Positions 55,601 to 64,000 of a stretch of DNA of 64,000 bases are shown here, in pieces. A program made the position numbers and the translations under genes. Each line of letters starts with the position of its first letter. Position 1 is the stretch's first letter. The DNA is from G963676795 sp963677215 (GTDB lineage: Bacteria > Desulfobacterota > Desulfuromonadia > Desulfuromonadales > Geopsychrobacteraceae): NCBI GenBank assembly GCA_963677215.1, contig OY781919.1:2976001-3040000 (forward strand), read 5' to 3'. A model generated the notes under the pieces. It worked only from the letters and a program-made list of their open reading frames with translations, searched no databases and was not told the origin of the DNA.

Positions 55601-58600
55601 GCCCTTGCTGACCCTGGTCAAGGAGGCCTGTAACGAAACCCTTTACGGTTATGGACCGGCGTGCAGCAACTTTACCTCTGTCGTTGACGATGGTGATGCC
55701 TATACCTCCTACATCTATCGCATCCGGGTGACCAATGAAGCAACTGCCGGCGGTTACCAGCGTGCTCCGGCCTATGATGTTACTGTGACCGATCAGCTCG
55801 ATGGGACCGACCTGGCCTACGTCCTGCCGTTTAACAACGACGGGCTGAACAACGATGGCGATGCTTCGACCGATGGCGCCGATGGCGGTGGCGAGGGGGC
55901 GATCTCCGACAATACGGTCAAAAATTATATCCCCGCCGAGCTGACCTTCTCATATACTCATAGCACCGCTTTGCAACAGATTGACCCCGGTCAGAGCGTC
56001 AATCTCTATTACCGGGTCAACTATGATGACGATGCGGCGCCGTTGCAGACATTTACCAACAGCGCAGTGGCAACCTACGACAGCCTGACCGGTACCTCCG
56101 GGAGCCAGACGGTGTCGCCGCAGCCGAACAGCACCCTGGGGGGAGCACGTTTCTACACCTCCGATGTGGCTCAGGCTGATGTTACCATCATGCCGATCGG
56201 CAGCCTGCCGAAGACGGTTATCGCCACTGCCAGCACTCCGTTGGTCGTTCCCGCTCCGCAGAATGTCGTGCCCGGCGAAGAGCTTGAGTATCAGTTGGAA
56301 ACCCTGCTGCCTGTCGCTCAGCTGCGCGAATTTGTCATTCGCGACAACCTGCCGGCCGGTCTCCGCTGTGTCGAAGCGCCAGTGGTCGATCTTGACGCGG
56401 CTCCCTACAGCACTGCCGGCTTTGACCCGGGAGGGGCTGTCACCCCGACCTGTACCGACGGCTACGTTGAATGGGTCTTCGGTGATCAGCGGCTGACCAA
56501 TGGCAACGGCAGTGACCGTTTTGATTTTGCCATCAATTTCATCGCCCAGGTTGAGAATAGTGTACTGACCAACGCTGGTGACCTCCTTGCCAATGGCCAC
56601 CCGGCCACCGTGGCGACCGTTCAGTACCGGGACGAGACCAATGTGCTGGTCAGTTACGATTACAGCCAGGCGGATGTAACTGTCGCAGAACCGCAGATAA
56701 CGCTGGTCCAGTCCTTCTCAGTTGCGGAAGCAGACGCTTCCGATACAATCAGGGTGACCGTGACCGCGACCAATAGCGGAACGGCAACCGCTTTTAATCT
56801 TATGGTGCATGCTCCTCTGACCGGTACCAGCCTCAGTTACTCAGGAGCCAGCGGCGGGCTAAATCCGCCTGATCAGATCGATCTGTTCAGCTTGGGGGCC
56901 GATCAGCCGATCTTCAGCTGGAACGCTCCGAATGGCATCGCTGTCGGAGAGTCAATCAGTTTTACCTTCGATCTGGTCGTCGCAGCCGATGTTCAGCCGC
57001 ATCAGGTTCTTGAGACAACTTTGCAGGCACGCTGGACCTCATTGCAGGATCAGACCGTTGCCGTCAACAGCTCCGGAACCATTGACGGCGACGGTACAAT
57101 CAACGGTATGCGCATTGGCAGCCTGCCAAACGCCGGAGATCCGATCAATGACTATGAAACCACCGCGACCGCCGCACTGACGGTCGCCGTCCCTTCGGTG
57201 ACCAAGACCGATCAGTCTCTCGCTCTGATTCCGACGATCGGGGCGCATAAGCAATTCCGGCTGGTGTTGAACCTGCCTGAAGGGGTGACTGCGGATATTA
57301 CTCTGGCCGACAGTCTGGATGCCGCTGGAATCAGCTACCTGTTAAGTGACAATGCCGATTTTCCGATCAGCTATAGCTTTAGCGGAATTCAGTCGATTAA
57401 CGGCAATACAACCCTGACCGCTGCGGCCTTTAACAGCTCACCGGCCGACGGCAGCAGCGGAACTGTGACCTGGGATATCGGGACCGTGACAACGCTCAGT
57501 GAAGATGACAGTTCCGCCTCGGCGGTCTCGCCATCGATTCAGATCGATTACTATGCCCGGGTGAATAACGATCTGGTCACCGACGCCGGTGATCAGCTGC
57601 AGAACGAAGTTGCCGCGTCTTATCTCAATTACGCAACAGCAGGCAGTGAAACCCTGACCGTGACAACCGCCAGTGTTACGGTCTCCGAGCCGAACCTGAA
57701 CTTGAACAAGACCCTGGCCAATGTGACGCTTGGTAAGGGCCCCTCGGATTCACCGGTCGCCGGTGATACGATCGAGTATCAACTGATCCTGTTCAACAAC
57801 GGCAGTACCAATTCAACGGCTCAGGACATCAATATCGTTGACACTATGCCCGCCGGACTCGTCCTCGATGGCAGTTTTACTCCGACCGCGACAATAAATT
57901 CCGTAGCGGTCAGTGGTTTTATTGCGGTACCGACGATAGATGGAGCCAACGTGATGACCTGGGGACGGGATAACGGCGATGCGAGTCTCGACCTGCCGGC
58001 CGGTCAGATGCTGGTGATCACCTATCATGCCACAGTCAATCTGATTGTCGATCCAAGCGGCCTGATTGAAAACGGCGTCTGGAGTGACTGGACGTCACTT
58101 GACGATGTCTCCGTTTATGAACGGACCGGAGCTGGCTGCCCGGCCATCACCGCCCCGGATGACTACTGTGTCGGTCCTGTCTACGCGACGACGATCGGCA
58201 TCGCTCCGGCCCTCGATCTGCAGAAATCTGTCATCAACCAGACGACCGGGGTGAATCCCGGCGTATCGGCCAGTCCTGGCGATGTGCTGCGTTACCGGAT
58301 TCAGGTGACCAGCATCAGTGCCGCAGCTGCCGCCTATACACTTCAGGATGAAATCGATCAGCTCAATGCCTCTGCCTATTTCGTACCCGGTTCTTTGACC
58401 ATGCTCAGTGTGCCGAGCGGCACTGACAACAGCAGCGCTACAGGGGGTGCGGCCGGAACCGGTCTGATCGATCTGAGCAATCTGACCCTAAACGGCGGCG
58501 AAAGTGCGCTGGTTGAATTTACCTTGCAGCTGGCTCCGGTTATCGCCGATGGCACAGCGGTTTTCAACCAGGCTGAGCTGACACTTTTCGGTTATGGAAC

Positions 58601-61600
58601 AAGTCTCAGCGATGACCCGAATATCAGCGGCAGTGACAACCCGACCCGGACGACCATCATCTCCGCCCCCCAGTGGCAGTTTGAAAAGAGTGCTGAGGAT
58701 GTGACCGGGGCCACTTCCGTTCTGCTACCCGGCGATCAACTGCGTTATACCATCAGAATCAAAAACATCGGCAGTGAAAATGCTCTGAATGTGACTCTGC
58801 GTGATGCGATTCCGGCCAATACGAGCTATGTCGGCGGGACGACCACCCTCAATGGTGCAAGCGTTGCCGATCCAGCTACGGGAGTCTCAGCACTCGAGGC
58901 CGGCATGCTGATCAACGCTCCGGAGGATACGACGCCCGGGGTTATGCGCGCTGACGGTGATGCTGCTGCCGATAATCAGGCGACGATCAGTTTTGACGTG
59001 GTGGTCAATGGCGGAGTGACGGCCGGTACGCCGATAGCGAACCAGGCATATGTCGATGGCGACGGGGAAGGCAGCGGCAGTTTCAGCAACATCCCGTCCG
59101 ATGATCCGGCAACCGCAACGTCCTATGATCCGACTGTCGTCTGGGTGAGCGGCATCGATTTCACCAAGTCGGTCTACAACCTGACCCAGGGGATCGACGG
59201 TGCTACGGCGGCTCCGGGTGATCAGTTGCGTTATCGCCTGATTCTGACCAATATTGGCAGTACCGATCTGAGCGCTCTGACGGTCAGCGATGAACTGGAA
59301 GCTCTGCAGAGCTCGGAGCCCGTCTATTTTGTGCCGGGCAGCCTGACGTTGACGGCAACACCGAGCGGCTCTGACGCCAGTGCGACAACGGCGACCGGTG
59401 GTGCAAAGGGGACCGGTCTGGTCGAGGTCAGCTCTATCGATGTCGCCGCCGGTGCCAGTGTTACAGTTGAATTCACCATTATACTGGCTCCCGTTATCAC
59501 CAGCGGGACCGATGTTCTGAATCAGGCCAGTCTGGCTGCCGACGGAACGGATTTCCAACTCAGCGACAGCTCCGATGCAAGCCTGCCCGGAACTAGCGAT
59601 CCAACCGTGACGACGATCAGCTCTGCACCTGAATTCGTGGTCGAAAAAACATCTACATTTCTCGGTGCCGATCCGACGGTACTGATGGCCGGTGACAGAC
59701 TCCGTTATACGATCAGCGTCAGAAACATCGGCAATGAAGCTGCCGTCGCTGTGCTGCTGCGGGATGATACCCCGGCCAGCACCAGTTATGTCGCCGGCAG
59801 TACCACTCTCAACGGCGCAAGTGTTGCCGATGCCAGCGGCGGGATCAACCCGTTGCACTCAGGCATCCTAATTCATTCGCCGGACAATGCCACTGCCGGA
59901 CTGATGACCGCTGATAGCTCTGCCACGGCGAACAATACCGCGCTGATCAACTTCGATGTCGTTGTTGACAACGATGCCATGGACGGGCTGATCATCGAAA
60001 ATCAGGCTTTTGTCAGTGCCAGTGGCGTCGGTAGTGGCGCCCAGACGGAACAGCCATCCGATGATCCCGATACTCCGGAAGCTGATGATCCGACCCGCGA
60101 TGTGGTTGGTAACCTGCCGCTGCTCTACGCTCTCAAGACCGTTTCGATCGCTGTCGATAACGGCTCGGCTGGTGTCGTTGATCCGGGCGATATCCTGGAA
60201 TACCAGATCGTCGTTACCAACACCGGAGCGATCCCGGCGACCGGCGTCGTTCTGAGCGATACGGTCCCGGCCAACACGACCTATGTGGCCGACTCTACAG
60301 CGCTTAACTGGGTTTCCCTGGGGAGCGACGGAGGTGTCCTACCTCTGGTCACGGGGCTCAGTATCCAGTCCAGCGATAATCCCGGGGCCGGAATCGTTTC
60401 GACAGGTGAGAGCGCCGTCATCACATTCAATGTCAGGGTCAATGCCGGGGTTGCGACCGGTACCCTGATCTCGAACCAGGGAACGATCTCAAGCAGCGAA
60501 CTGGCTGATCTGTTGACCGATGCTGACGGTGTCCCCGGCAATGGCTACCAGCCGACGTTGATCGCCGTCGGGGATGTCCAGCTGCTGTCGATCGTCAAGG
60601 AGGTCGCGGTAGTCGGCGGTGGCAGCGCCGAGCCCGGTTCGGAACTGATCTATACCATCAGGGTCAGAAATGCCGGTCTTCTTCCAGCGACTCTGGTCAG
60701 TGTCGTTGACGACCTCTCAGCGGCACCGCAGATTGATCAGTTGAACTATGTCAGCGGCAGCGGTGTTCTTGATGGTCTGACGACCGGAGTCAGCTTTTCC
60801 GGCAATATTCTGAACGTTGACTATACGACGAACTACGGAGAGCTGGCAGCCGGTGATTCCTTTGTCGTCCGCTTCCATGCTCAGATCGATAGCGCGCTGG
60901 CCTACGGAACAACCGTCACCAATAGCGCCGATGTGCTGTGGAACAGCCCGCAGCAGAGCGATACGGCAACGGTTTCTATCGATGTCGGCGGCACCCCGGG
61001 CGCCGCTGCTCTCAACGGAACGGTCTGGCACGATGCCAACTACGATTTGAGTTTTGATAATAGCAGCGAAGCTGCCCAGGCCAACTGGACTGTCGAACTC
61101 TATCTCGGCGGCAGCCTGGTGGCGACCACAGTGACCGACAGCGACGGCAGCTATCGGCTGACCGGTCTAGTTCCGAGTGCCTATACGACAGGGCTCTATG
61201 AGCTGCATTTCGTTTCTTCCGGGGCCGGATCAAACACCGCGCTACTCGGTAGCGCCGATTCACTGTTCACCAACGGCATTCAGTCGATCAGCGACATCGA
61301 CCTGCCGGAAGCGAGTAACCTGCAGAACCTGAATATGCCGTTGTGGCCGAACGGAGTCGTTTACAACTCGATTGCCAGAACCCCGGTGGCCGGAGCGACA
61401 CTGACCATGCTCAATGCAACGGGCACACTGCTGCCGAGCAGCTGTTTTAATGATCCGAATCAACAGGGACAGGTGACTACCGCGAACGGTTTTTACAAGT
61501 TCGATCTGAACTTCAGTCAGGCGTCCTGCCCGAGCGGCGGAGCATACCTGATCGATGTCGTCGCTCCGGCGAGTGGCTATTTCGCTCCTCCCTCAGTCAT

Positions 61601-62828
61601 CATCCCGCCGACCAGTGATGCCTCAACCCTGTCTTACTCGGTTCCTGATTGTCTCAACGATGCCTTGCCGGCGGTTCCCTATTGCCAGGCCAACGCTTCC
61701 GCCGAGGCACCGGAGATTTCGGTCGCGGCGGCTTCTGCGGGCACGACCTATTATCAGCATCTGACCTATGCGTCAGCTGACATTCCGGGAGACAGTCAGA
61801 TCTTCTACAACGGGATACCGATCGACCCCGAGCTGGATGGCGCCGTAGCGATTACCAAGAAAGCTGAAATCACCAGCGTCACGAAAGGAACCCAGGTTCC
61901 TTATACGATCACAGTCAGCAATGTCTTTGGCGCACCGCTTGATGATATGCGCATTGTCGACCGTTTTCCGGCTGGCTTCAAATATGTCGCTGGCAGCGCG
62001 CTATTGGACGGCGTCCAGACCGAACCGGTGATAAGCGGCCGGAGCCTGAGCTGGAGTGGACTTGATCTGGACGTGAATGAGGTCATAACCATCCGTCTGC
62101 TGCTGATCGTCGGGGCGGGGGTCGGTGAAGGGGAATATGTCAACCGGGCGCAGGTCTACAACACCCTGCTTGACACCGCTGCGTCTGGCGAAGCAACGGC
62201 CACCGTCCGGGTTATCCCGGACCCTGATTTCGATTGTACCGATATCATCGGCAAGGTGTTTGACGACCGCAACATGAATGGCAGCCAGGACCCGGGGGAA
62301 AACGGTCTTGCCGGTGCCAGGGTTGCCACAGCTCAGGGCCTGCTGGCGACAACCGATCAATTCGGTCGCTACCATATCACCTGTGCGGTGGTCCCGGATC
62401 AGGATATCGGCAGCAACTTTATCATGAAGCTGGATGATCGCAGCCTGCCGAGCGGTTATCGGATTGTCACTGAAAATCCACGTGTCCAGCGCGCGACGCG
62501 TGGCAAGATGATGAAGTTCAACTTTGGTGCGACCCTGCATCGGACTGTCAGTATCGATATCGCTGATGCCGCTTTCGAGCCGGGGACTTCGGTACTTCGC
62601 ATGCAGTGGCGCGACAAGCTGGATCAGCTGCTTGCCGTCCTGGAACAGGGGCCGGCAATCTTACGTCTGTCCTATCTAGGCGATGTCGAAAGCCGGGCGC
62701 TGGCAGAGAAACGCCTGGCGAGCTTCTCCCGTGAGATTGAAAAGCGCTGGAATGCTGAAAAACGTAACTATGTATTGAACGTCGAGAAGGAATTCTTCTG
62801 GCGCAGGGGGGCTCCGGTCGATCGTTAG
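52686..62828 (+). CDS. Giant secreted DUF11-repeat surface protein
   Basis: The 3,380-residue protein has an extended signal peptide (hydrophobic core about residues 27-45, cleavage near PASSA) and a Cys-containing N-terminal domain. Many DUF11-type beta-sandwich repeats follow, recognisable by patterns such as PGDxLxYxIxVxNxG and NQAxV. Near residues 2,775-2,860 an SdrD B/Cna B-like domain starts LNGTVWHDANYD, and near 3,183-3,260 another starts IGKVFDDRNMNGSQDPGE, whose spaced Asp/Asn residues suggest calcium binding. The last 120 residues resemble a degenerate OmpA-like fold. There are few cysteines and no LPXTG or autotransporter barrel. It is likely an envelope-anchored fibre or adhesin. 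It follows the c-di-GMP riboswitch and is 61 bases before an OmpA-domain gene. Function is inferred, not known. Confidence 0.85.
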   Translation: MKSYLKVNTRTVREQRDSCLNCSQKLWLTLFAVLCLLALIAPSPASSAPCDVKSGFPFVDHDTSSSYCELCRYSYVTVVISNPYSYTTGVLPTDPDVPGAVMTDIVLVENLGISGLEFAPGAPTPITYQVNGGITQNGVDTGLSGSVLTFTSAEIPALASLTANAGASQVNTISIRFAVARSIDPEGLISANRQIEATISFDTYRDPADPDYDILNPANNELNCGDSPQGDLATLPLREPIPQITKTGWNVDAGQDQGSASDPVYAMDNDDIVWRIQIANIGNAELQDLSFDDLMDTGSLVVNYVCTTEGAANSIALNNGVGPAAGCASASNNINDYIVANPIAQGGSLSVYLVGKASSTASCQTSRNNTVDDVQWGCDVQAPVGGITQTSGGTSPYDQATLYTRYNDDHPILTVERHLTGVNTSQPVGSRGMMTIIIRNTSGGSVNNIQLDDVLPPEYVVDTTFDLEVEVTPAYGTSYPGLVDATASSWNFVLNEALGPKDPHVDLLSSSAHPFYPDQVNMLRNGDVAVVRFRVVLIESDYYDRQANLDVNPEAYPGTDPTYQTPLSNELTVNFDVFCTSQGVGGHYQLVLDGNGNDSSTENAIPAFPEDLDIQVGGAVFILTNDPAQILTLPIQLTNNGGHDAEDYHAFVTFGATMNVIGAPAGCSQISLDGSYQPAPWKVWLDPIHIPETATVYECTSPAVIAPNQTVTYNFDVIKTVDPVRIALDDLSLRADVVGEITLYDDSLLTWPAPIIRADGETDRANNYSLDATWARVIGFNLKKTQIGTCNENNPPTFDGSGFEEVQIGEECSFTIETGGWFGFQTPGYAYIAVQDIQVVDNLPDGQAYISSTDPYAASTAAIQGISIDPAGLTVLEEGNFGWIFNVPDSQRIQVADEWFVVDTTSRLLNKEIDVRAAPNQHAIDSANVLTSTFHAIFSNVNTGSIENYTLGPSTVGYPIEQVRRVDLRVTEPLLTLVKEACNETLYGYGPACSNFTSVVDDGDAYTSYIYRIRVTNEATAGGYQRAPAYDVTVTDQLDGTDLAYVLPFNNDGLNNDGDASTDGADGGGEGAISDNTVKNYIPAELTFSYTHSTALQQIDPGQSVNLYYRVNYDDDAAPLQTFTNSAVATYDSLTGTSGSQTVSPQPNSTLGGARFYTSDVAQADVTIMPIGSLPKTVIATASTPLVVPAPQNVVPGEELEYQLETLLPVAQLREFVIRDNLPAGLRCVEAPVVDLDAAPYSTAGFDPGGAVTPTCTDGYVEWVFGDQRLTNGNGSDRFDFAINFIAQVENSVLTNAGDLLANGHPATVATVQYRDETNVLVSYDYSQADVTVAEPQITLVQSFSVAEADASDTIRVTVTATNSGTATAFNLMVHAPLTGTSLSYSGASGGLNPPDQIDLFSLGADQPIFSWNAPNGIAVGESISFTFDLVVAADVQPHQVLETTLQARWTSLQDQTVAVNSSGTIDGDGTINGMRIGSLPNAGDPINDYETTATAALTVAVPSVTKTDQSLALIPTIGAHKQFRLVLNLPEGVTADITLADSLDAAGISYLLSDNADFPISYSFSGIQSINGNTTLTAAAFNSSPADGSSGTVTWDIGTVTTLSEDDSSASAVSPSIQIDYYARVNNDLVTDAGDQLQNEVAASYLNYATAGSETLTVTTASVTVSEPNLNLNKTLANVTLGKGPSDSPVAGDTIEYQLILFNNGSTNSTAQDINIVDTMPAGLVLDGSFTPTATINSVAVSGFIAVPTIDGANVMTWGRDNGDASLDLPAGQMLVITYHATVNLIVDPSGLIENGVWSDWTSLDDVSVYERTGAGCPAITAPDDYCVGPVYATTIGIAPALDLQKSVINQTTGVNPGVSASPGDVLRYRIQVTSISAAAAAYTLQDEIDQLNASAYFVPGSLTMLSVPSGTDNSSATGGAAGTGLIDLSNLTLNGGESALVEFTLQLAPVIADGTAVFNQAELTLFGYGTSLSDDPNISGSDNPTRTTIISAPQWQFEKSAEDVTGATSVLLPGDQLRYTIRIKNIGSENALNVTLRDAIPANTSYVGGTTTLNGASVADPATGVSALEAGMLINAPEDTTPGVMRADGDAAADNQATISFDVVVNGGVTAGTPIANQAYVDGDGEGSGSFSNIPSDDPATATSYDPTVVWVSGIDFTKSVYNLTQGIDGATAAPGDQLRYRLILTNIGSTDLSALTVSDELEALQSSEPVYFVPGSLTLTATPSGSDASATTATGGAKGTGLVEVSSIDVAAGASVTVEFTIILAPVITSGTDVLNQASLAADGTDFQLSDSSDASLPGTSDPTVTTISSAPEFVVEKTSTFLGADPTVLMAGDRLRYTISVRNIGNEAAVAVLLRDDTPASTSYVAGSTTLNGASVADASGGINPLHSGILIHSPDNATAGLMTADSSATANNTALINFDVVVDNDAMDGLIIENQAFVSASGVGSGAQTEQPSDDPDTPEADDPTRDVVGNLPLLYALKTVSIAVDNGSAGVVDPGDILEYQIVVTNTGAIPATGVVLSDTVPANTTYVADSTALNWVSLGSDGGVLPLVTGLSIQSSDNPGAGIVSTGESAVITFNVRVNAGVATGTLISNQGTISSSELADLLTDADGVPGNGYQPTLIAVGDVQLLSIVKEVAVVGGGSAEPGSELIYTIRVRNAGLLPATLVSVVDDLSAAPQIDQLNYVSGSGVLDGLTTGVSFSGNILNVDYTTNYGELAAGDSFVVRFHAQIDSALAYGTTVTNSADVLWNSPQQSDTATVSIDVGGTPGAAALNGTVWHDANYDLSFDNSSEAAQANWTVELYLGGSLVATTVTDSDGSYRLTGLVPSAYTTGLYELHFVSSGAGSNTALLGSADSLFTNGIQSISDIDLPEASNLQNLNMPLWPNGVVYNSIARTPVAGATLTMLNATGTLLPSSCFNDPNQQGQVTTANGFYKFDLNFSQASCPSGGAYLIDVVAPASGYFAPPSVIIPPTSDASTLSYSVPDCLNDALPAVPYCQANASAEAPEISVAAASAGTTYYQHLTYASADIPGDSQIFYNGIPIDPELDGAVAITKKAEITSVTKGTQVPYTITVSNVFGAPLDDMRIVDRFPAGFKYVAGSALLDGVQTEPVISGRSLSWSGLDLDVNEVITIRLLLIVGAGVGEGEYVNRAQVYNTLLDTAASGEATATVRVIPDPDFDCTDIIGKVFDDRNMNGSQDPGENGLAGARVATAQGLLATTDQFGRYHITCAVVPDQDIGSNFIMKLDDRSLPSGYRIVTENPRVQRATRGKMMKFNFGATLHRTVSIDIADAAFEPGTSVLRMQWRDKLDQLLAVLEQGPAILRLSYLGDVESRALAEKRLASFSREIEKRWNAEKRNYVLNVEKEFFWRRGAPVDR
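58205..60105 (+). repeat. Two-domain (A-B-A-B) internal duplication in the giant surface protein
   Basis: A pair of DUF11 domains occurs twice in a row with a period of about 950 bp. Domain A starts LDLQKSVINQTTG (about 58210) and IDFTKSVYNLTQG (about 59157); both contain YFVPGSLT and LAPVI. Domain B starts WQFEKSAEDV (about 58672) and FVVEKTSTF (about 59635); both contain LNGASVAD and SDDP. The copies have diverged at amino-acid level, so the duplication is not recent. Confidence 0.8.
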
Positions 62829-62889
62829 AAATAAAACTGCCAGGCTCGCAATTGCGGCCAATAAATGAGAATAAAAAGACGAAATGTAA

Positions 62890-64000
62890 ATGAAAAGACA
62901 ACTTATCAACCTCATAATCCTGGCGTGTCTGCTGATCGCCGGACAGCCCTGTGCTGCATTTGACCTGGACTTCCTGCCTGAAGCCAGTCAGGTCAGGCCC
63001 AGCTCAGATCTTGGCAGTTCGACTGAGCAGCACAGCCGGTCCCGGACGTCGCTGCCCTGGCTGGTCGATCCGCAGGTCTTTGACGCGGATCAGGGCGATC
63101 TGTTGGAGACGCAGAGGGTTCTCGTCCAGCAGGCCGAGACTGTCAAGTTGACCGATCTGGTTCCGCCAATCCACTTTGGAGAAGGGGATGTCGAGATTCC
63201 GGATGACTACCTGGCCCGGCTACGTGCTGTTCTTGGCGAAATGCGCGACAAGAAGAATGTACGCCTGCATTTTGTCGGGCATGCCGACTCTCAACGGTTG
63301 AGCCCGGAATTGCAGGAAATCTATACCGATAACCTTGGCCTGTCACGCGAGCGGGCCGGAGTTGTCGCCGAATACTGTCAACGTGAGCTGAATCTGCCGG
63401 CTGAAGCTATCTCCTATGAGGGGCTGGGAGACAGCCGCCCCGTAGCGTCAAATGCCACGCCGCAAGGCCAGGCCCGCAACCGGCGCGTTGAGGTTGAGCT
63501 CTGGTACGACCGGCTTGTTGAGGTTGCGGTCGAAAAAGAGCTGCCTGTACCGCGTGAAGTGACTCAGGTCAAAGTCTGCCGTACCGAAACCGTCTGTAAG
63601 CTCAGCTACAAGGAAGGGCACGCCCATCGCGCCCGTTTGAGAAACCTGGTGCCGCCGCTGGCCTATGAGAACGGCATGGTTGAAGTTCCGGAGTCCTATC
63701 TGCGCCAGTTGCTCAAGGTCTACCAGAGCCTGCAGGCCAAGCAGAACGTCCAGCTCAAGTTCATCGCCTATACCGACAATACGGCTTTGAGCGCAAGACA
63801 GCAGCGTATCTATGGCAATCATGCCGGGTTGTCCAGTGCTGTTGCCCGGCGCACGGCGCAGGCAGTACAGGATGCTCTGCAGCTTGCCAACCCTGCTGTC
63901 GCCAGTGAAGGGCGGGGAGCAACCCGGCCTCTGGCCACCAACCTGAGTGTCGAAGGGCGCGCCAGAAATCGCAGGATTGAGGTCGAGTTCTGGCATGATG
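62890..64000 (+). CDS. Tandem OmpA-domain outer-membrane/peptidoglycan-binding protein (3' end outside window)
   Basis: At least 370 residues are visible. A signal peptide (LIILACLLIAGQPCAA) is followed by an OmpA-type domain (about 90-215) with GHADS, LSRERAGVV and NRRVEVELWYD, and a second one (about 240-370) with AYTDN, GLSSAVARRTAQAV and NRRIEVEFWHD. OmpA domains bind peptidoglycan. Two or more in tandem suggest a cell-wall anchor for the giant protein encoded just upstream, with which it shares the riboswitch-controlled transcript. The start is the ATG at 62890; its ribosome site is weak. The gene continues to the right. Confidence 0.88.
   Translation, partial: MKRQLINLIILACLLIAGQPCAAFDLDFLPEASQVRPSSDLGSSTEQHSRSRTSLPWLVDPQVFDADQGDLLETQRVLVQQAETVKLTDLVPPIHFGEGDVEIPDDYLARLRAVLGEMRDKKNVRLHFVGHADSQRLSPELQEIYTDNLGLSRERAGVVAEYCQRELNLPAEAISYEGLGDSRPVASNATPQGQARNRRVEVELWYDRLVEVAVEKELPVPREVTQVKVCRTETVCKLSYKEGHAHRARLRNLVPPLAYENGMVEVPESYLRQLLKVYQSLQAKQNVQLKFIAYTDNTALSARQQRIYGNHAGLSSAVARRTAQAVQDALQLANPAVASEGRGATRPLATNLSVEGRARNRRIEVEFWHD

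Noticed and set aside
58887..59858. 323-codon open frame on the minus strand
   Set aside because: It is antisense to the DUF11 repeats; the GC-rich repetitive gene leaves the opposite frame open, and no domain or ribosome site is visible.

Overview
The window looks like chromosome from a Gram-negative, probably anaerobic deltaproteobacterium of the Desulfuromonadales type (Geobacter/Desulfuromonas/Pelobacter relatives). This rests on family resemblance only: very many PAS/Cache hybrid histidine kinases, a NikR-NikKMLQO nickel uptake cluster in the deltaproteobacterial gene order, a PpsR-type regulator, a c-di-GMP-I (GEMM) riboswitch and tandem OmpA-domain proteins. No rRNA, tRNA or CRISPR array was seen.

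Region 1 (about 1-39,400) is almost entirely signal transduction. It holds a CheA with a C-terminal receiver; a Cache hybrid kinase split by an insertion sequence; a membrane PAS protein ending in a four-cysteine module; and a tight operon of receiver-Cys4 protein, receiver-GGDEF, solute-binding lipoprotein, 1373-residue hybrid kinase with three receivers, CheR and CheB. These are followed by a PAS hybrid kinase, a damaged chemoreceptor, a cysteine-rich PAS protein, a PAS kinase, a periplasmic-binding-domain hybrid kinase, a Cache-PAS-GGDEF-EAL protein, a PAS-GGDEF protein and a second large PAS/GAF hybrid kinase. In total there are seven histidine kinase genes and three GGDEF proteins. Two identical 1,321-bp IS4-type elements sit in opposite orientation about 24 kb apart, each with a perfect 9-bp target duplication. 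Three frame breaks in the window fall at six-base homopolymers; one of them is a canonical A-AAA-AAG slippery heptamer in the correct register.

Region 2 (39,600-52,130) is metabolism and transport. It contains an MhpA-like FAD monooxygenase, a PpsR-type kinase/phosphorylase, the nickel cluster (nikR, nikK, nikM, nikL, nikQ, nikO, all on the minus strand), a graveyard of decayed lactate-utilisation genes, and a branched-chain amino-acid-type ABC operon (livHMGFK).

Region 3 (52,490-64,000) is a surface module. A c-di-GMP-I riboswitch followed by an intrinsic terminator precedes a 3,380-residue DUF11-repeat secreted protein and a tandem OmpA-domain protein that runs off the window. With three GGDEF proteins in the same window, the simplest reading is that c-di-GMP controls production of a very large envelope or adhesin-like structure. 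By eye, this right-hand part is more GC-rich than the signalling region.
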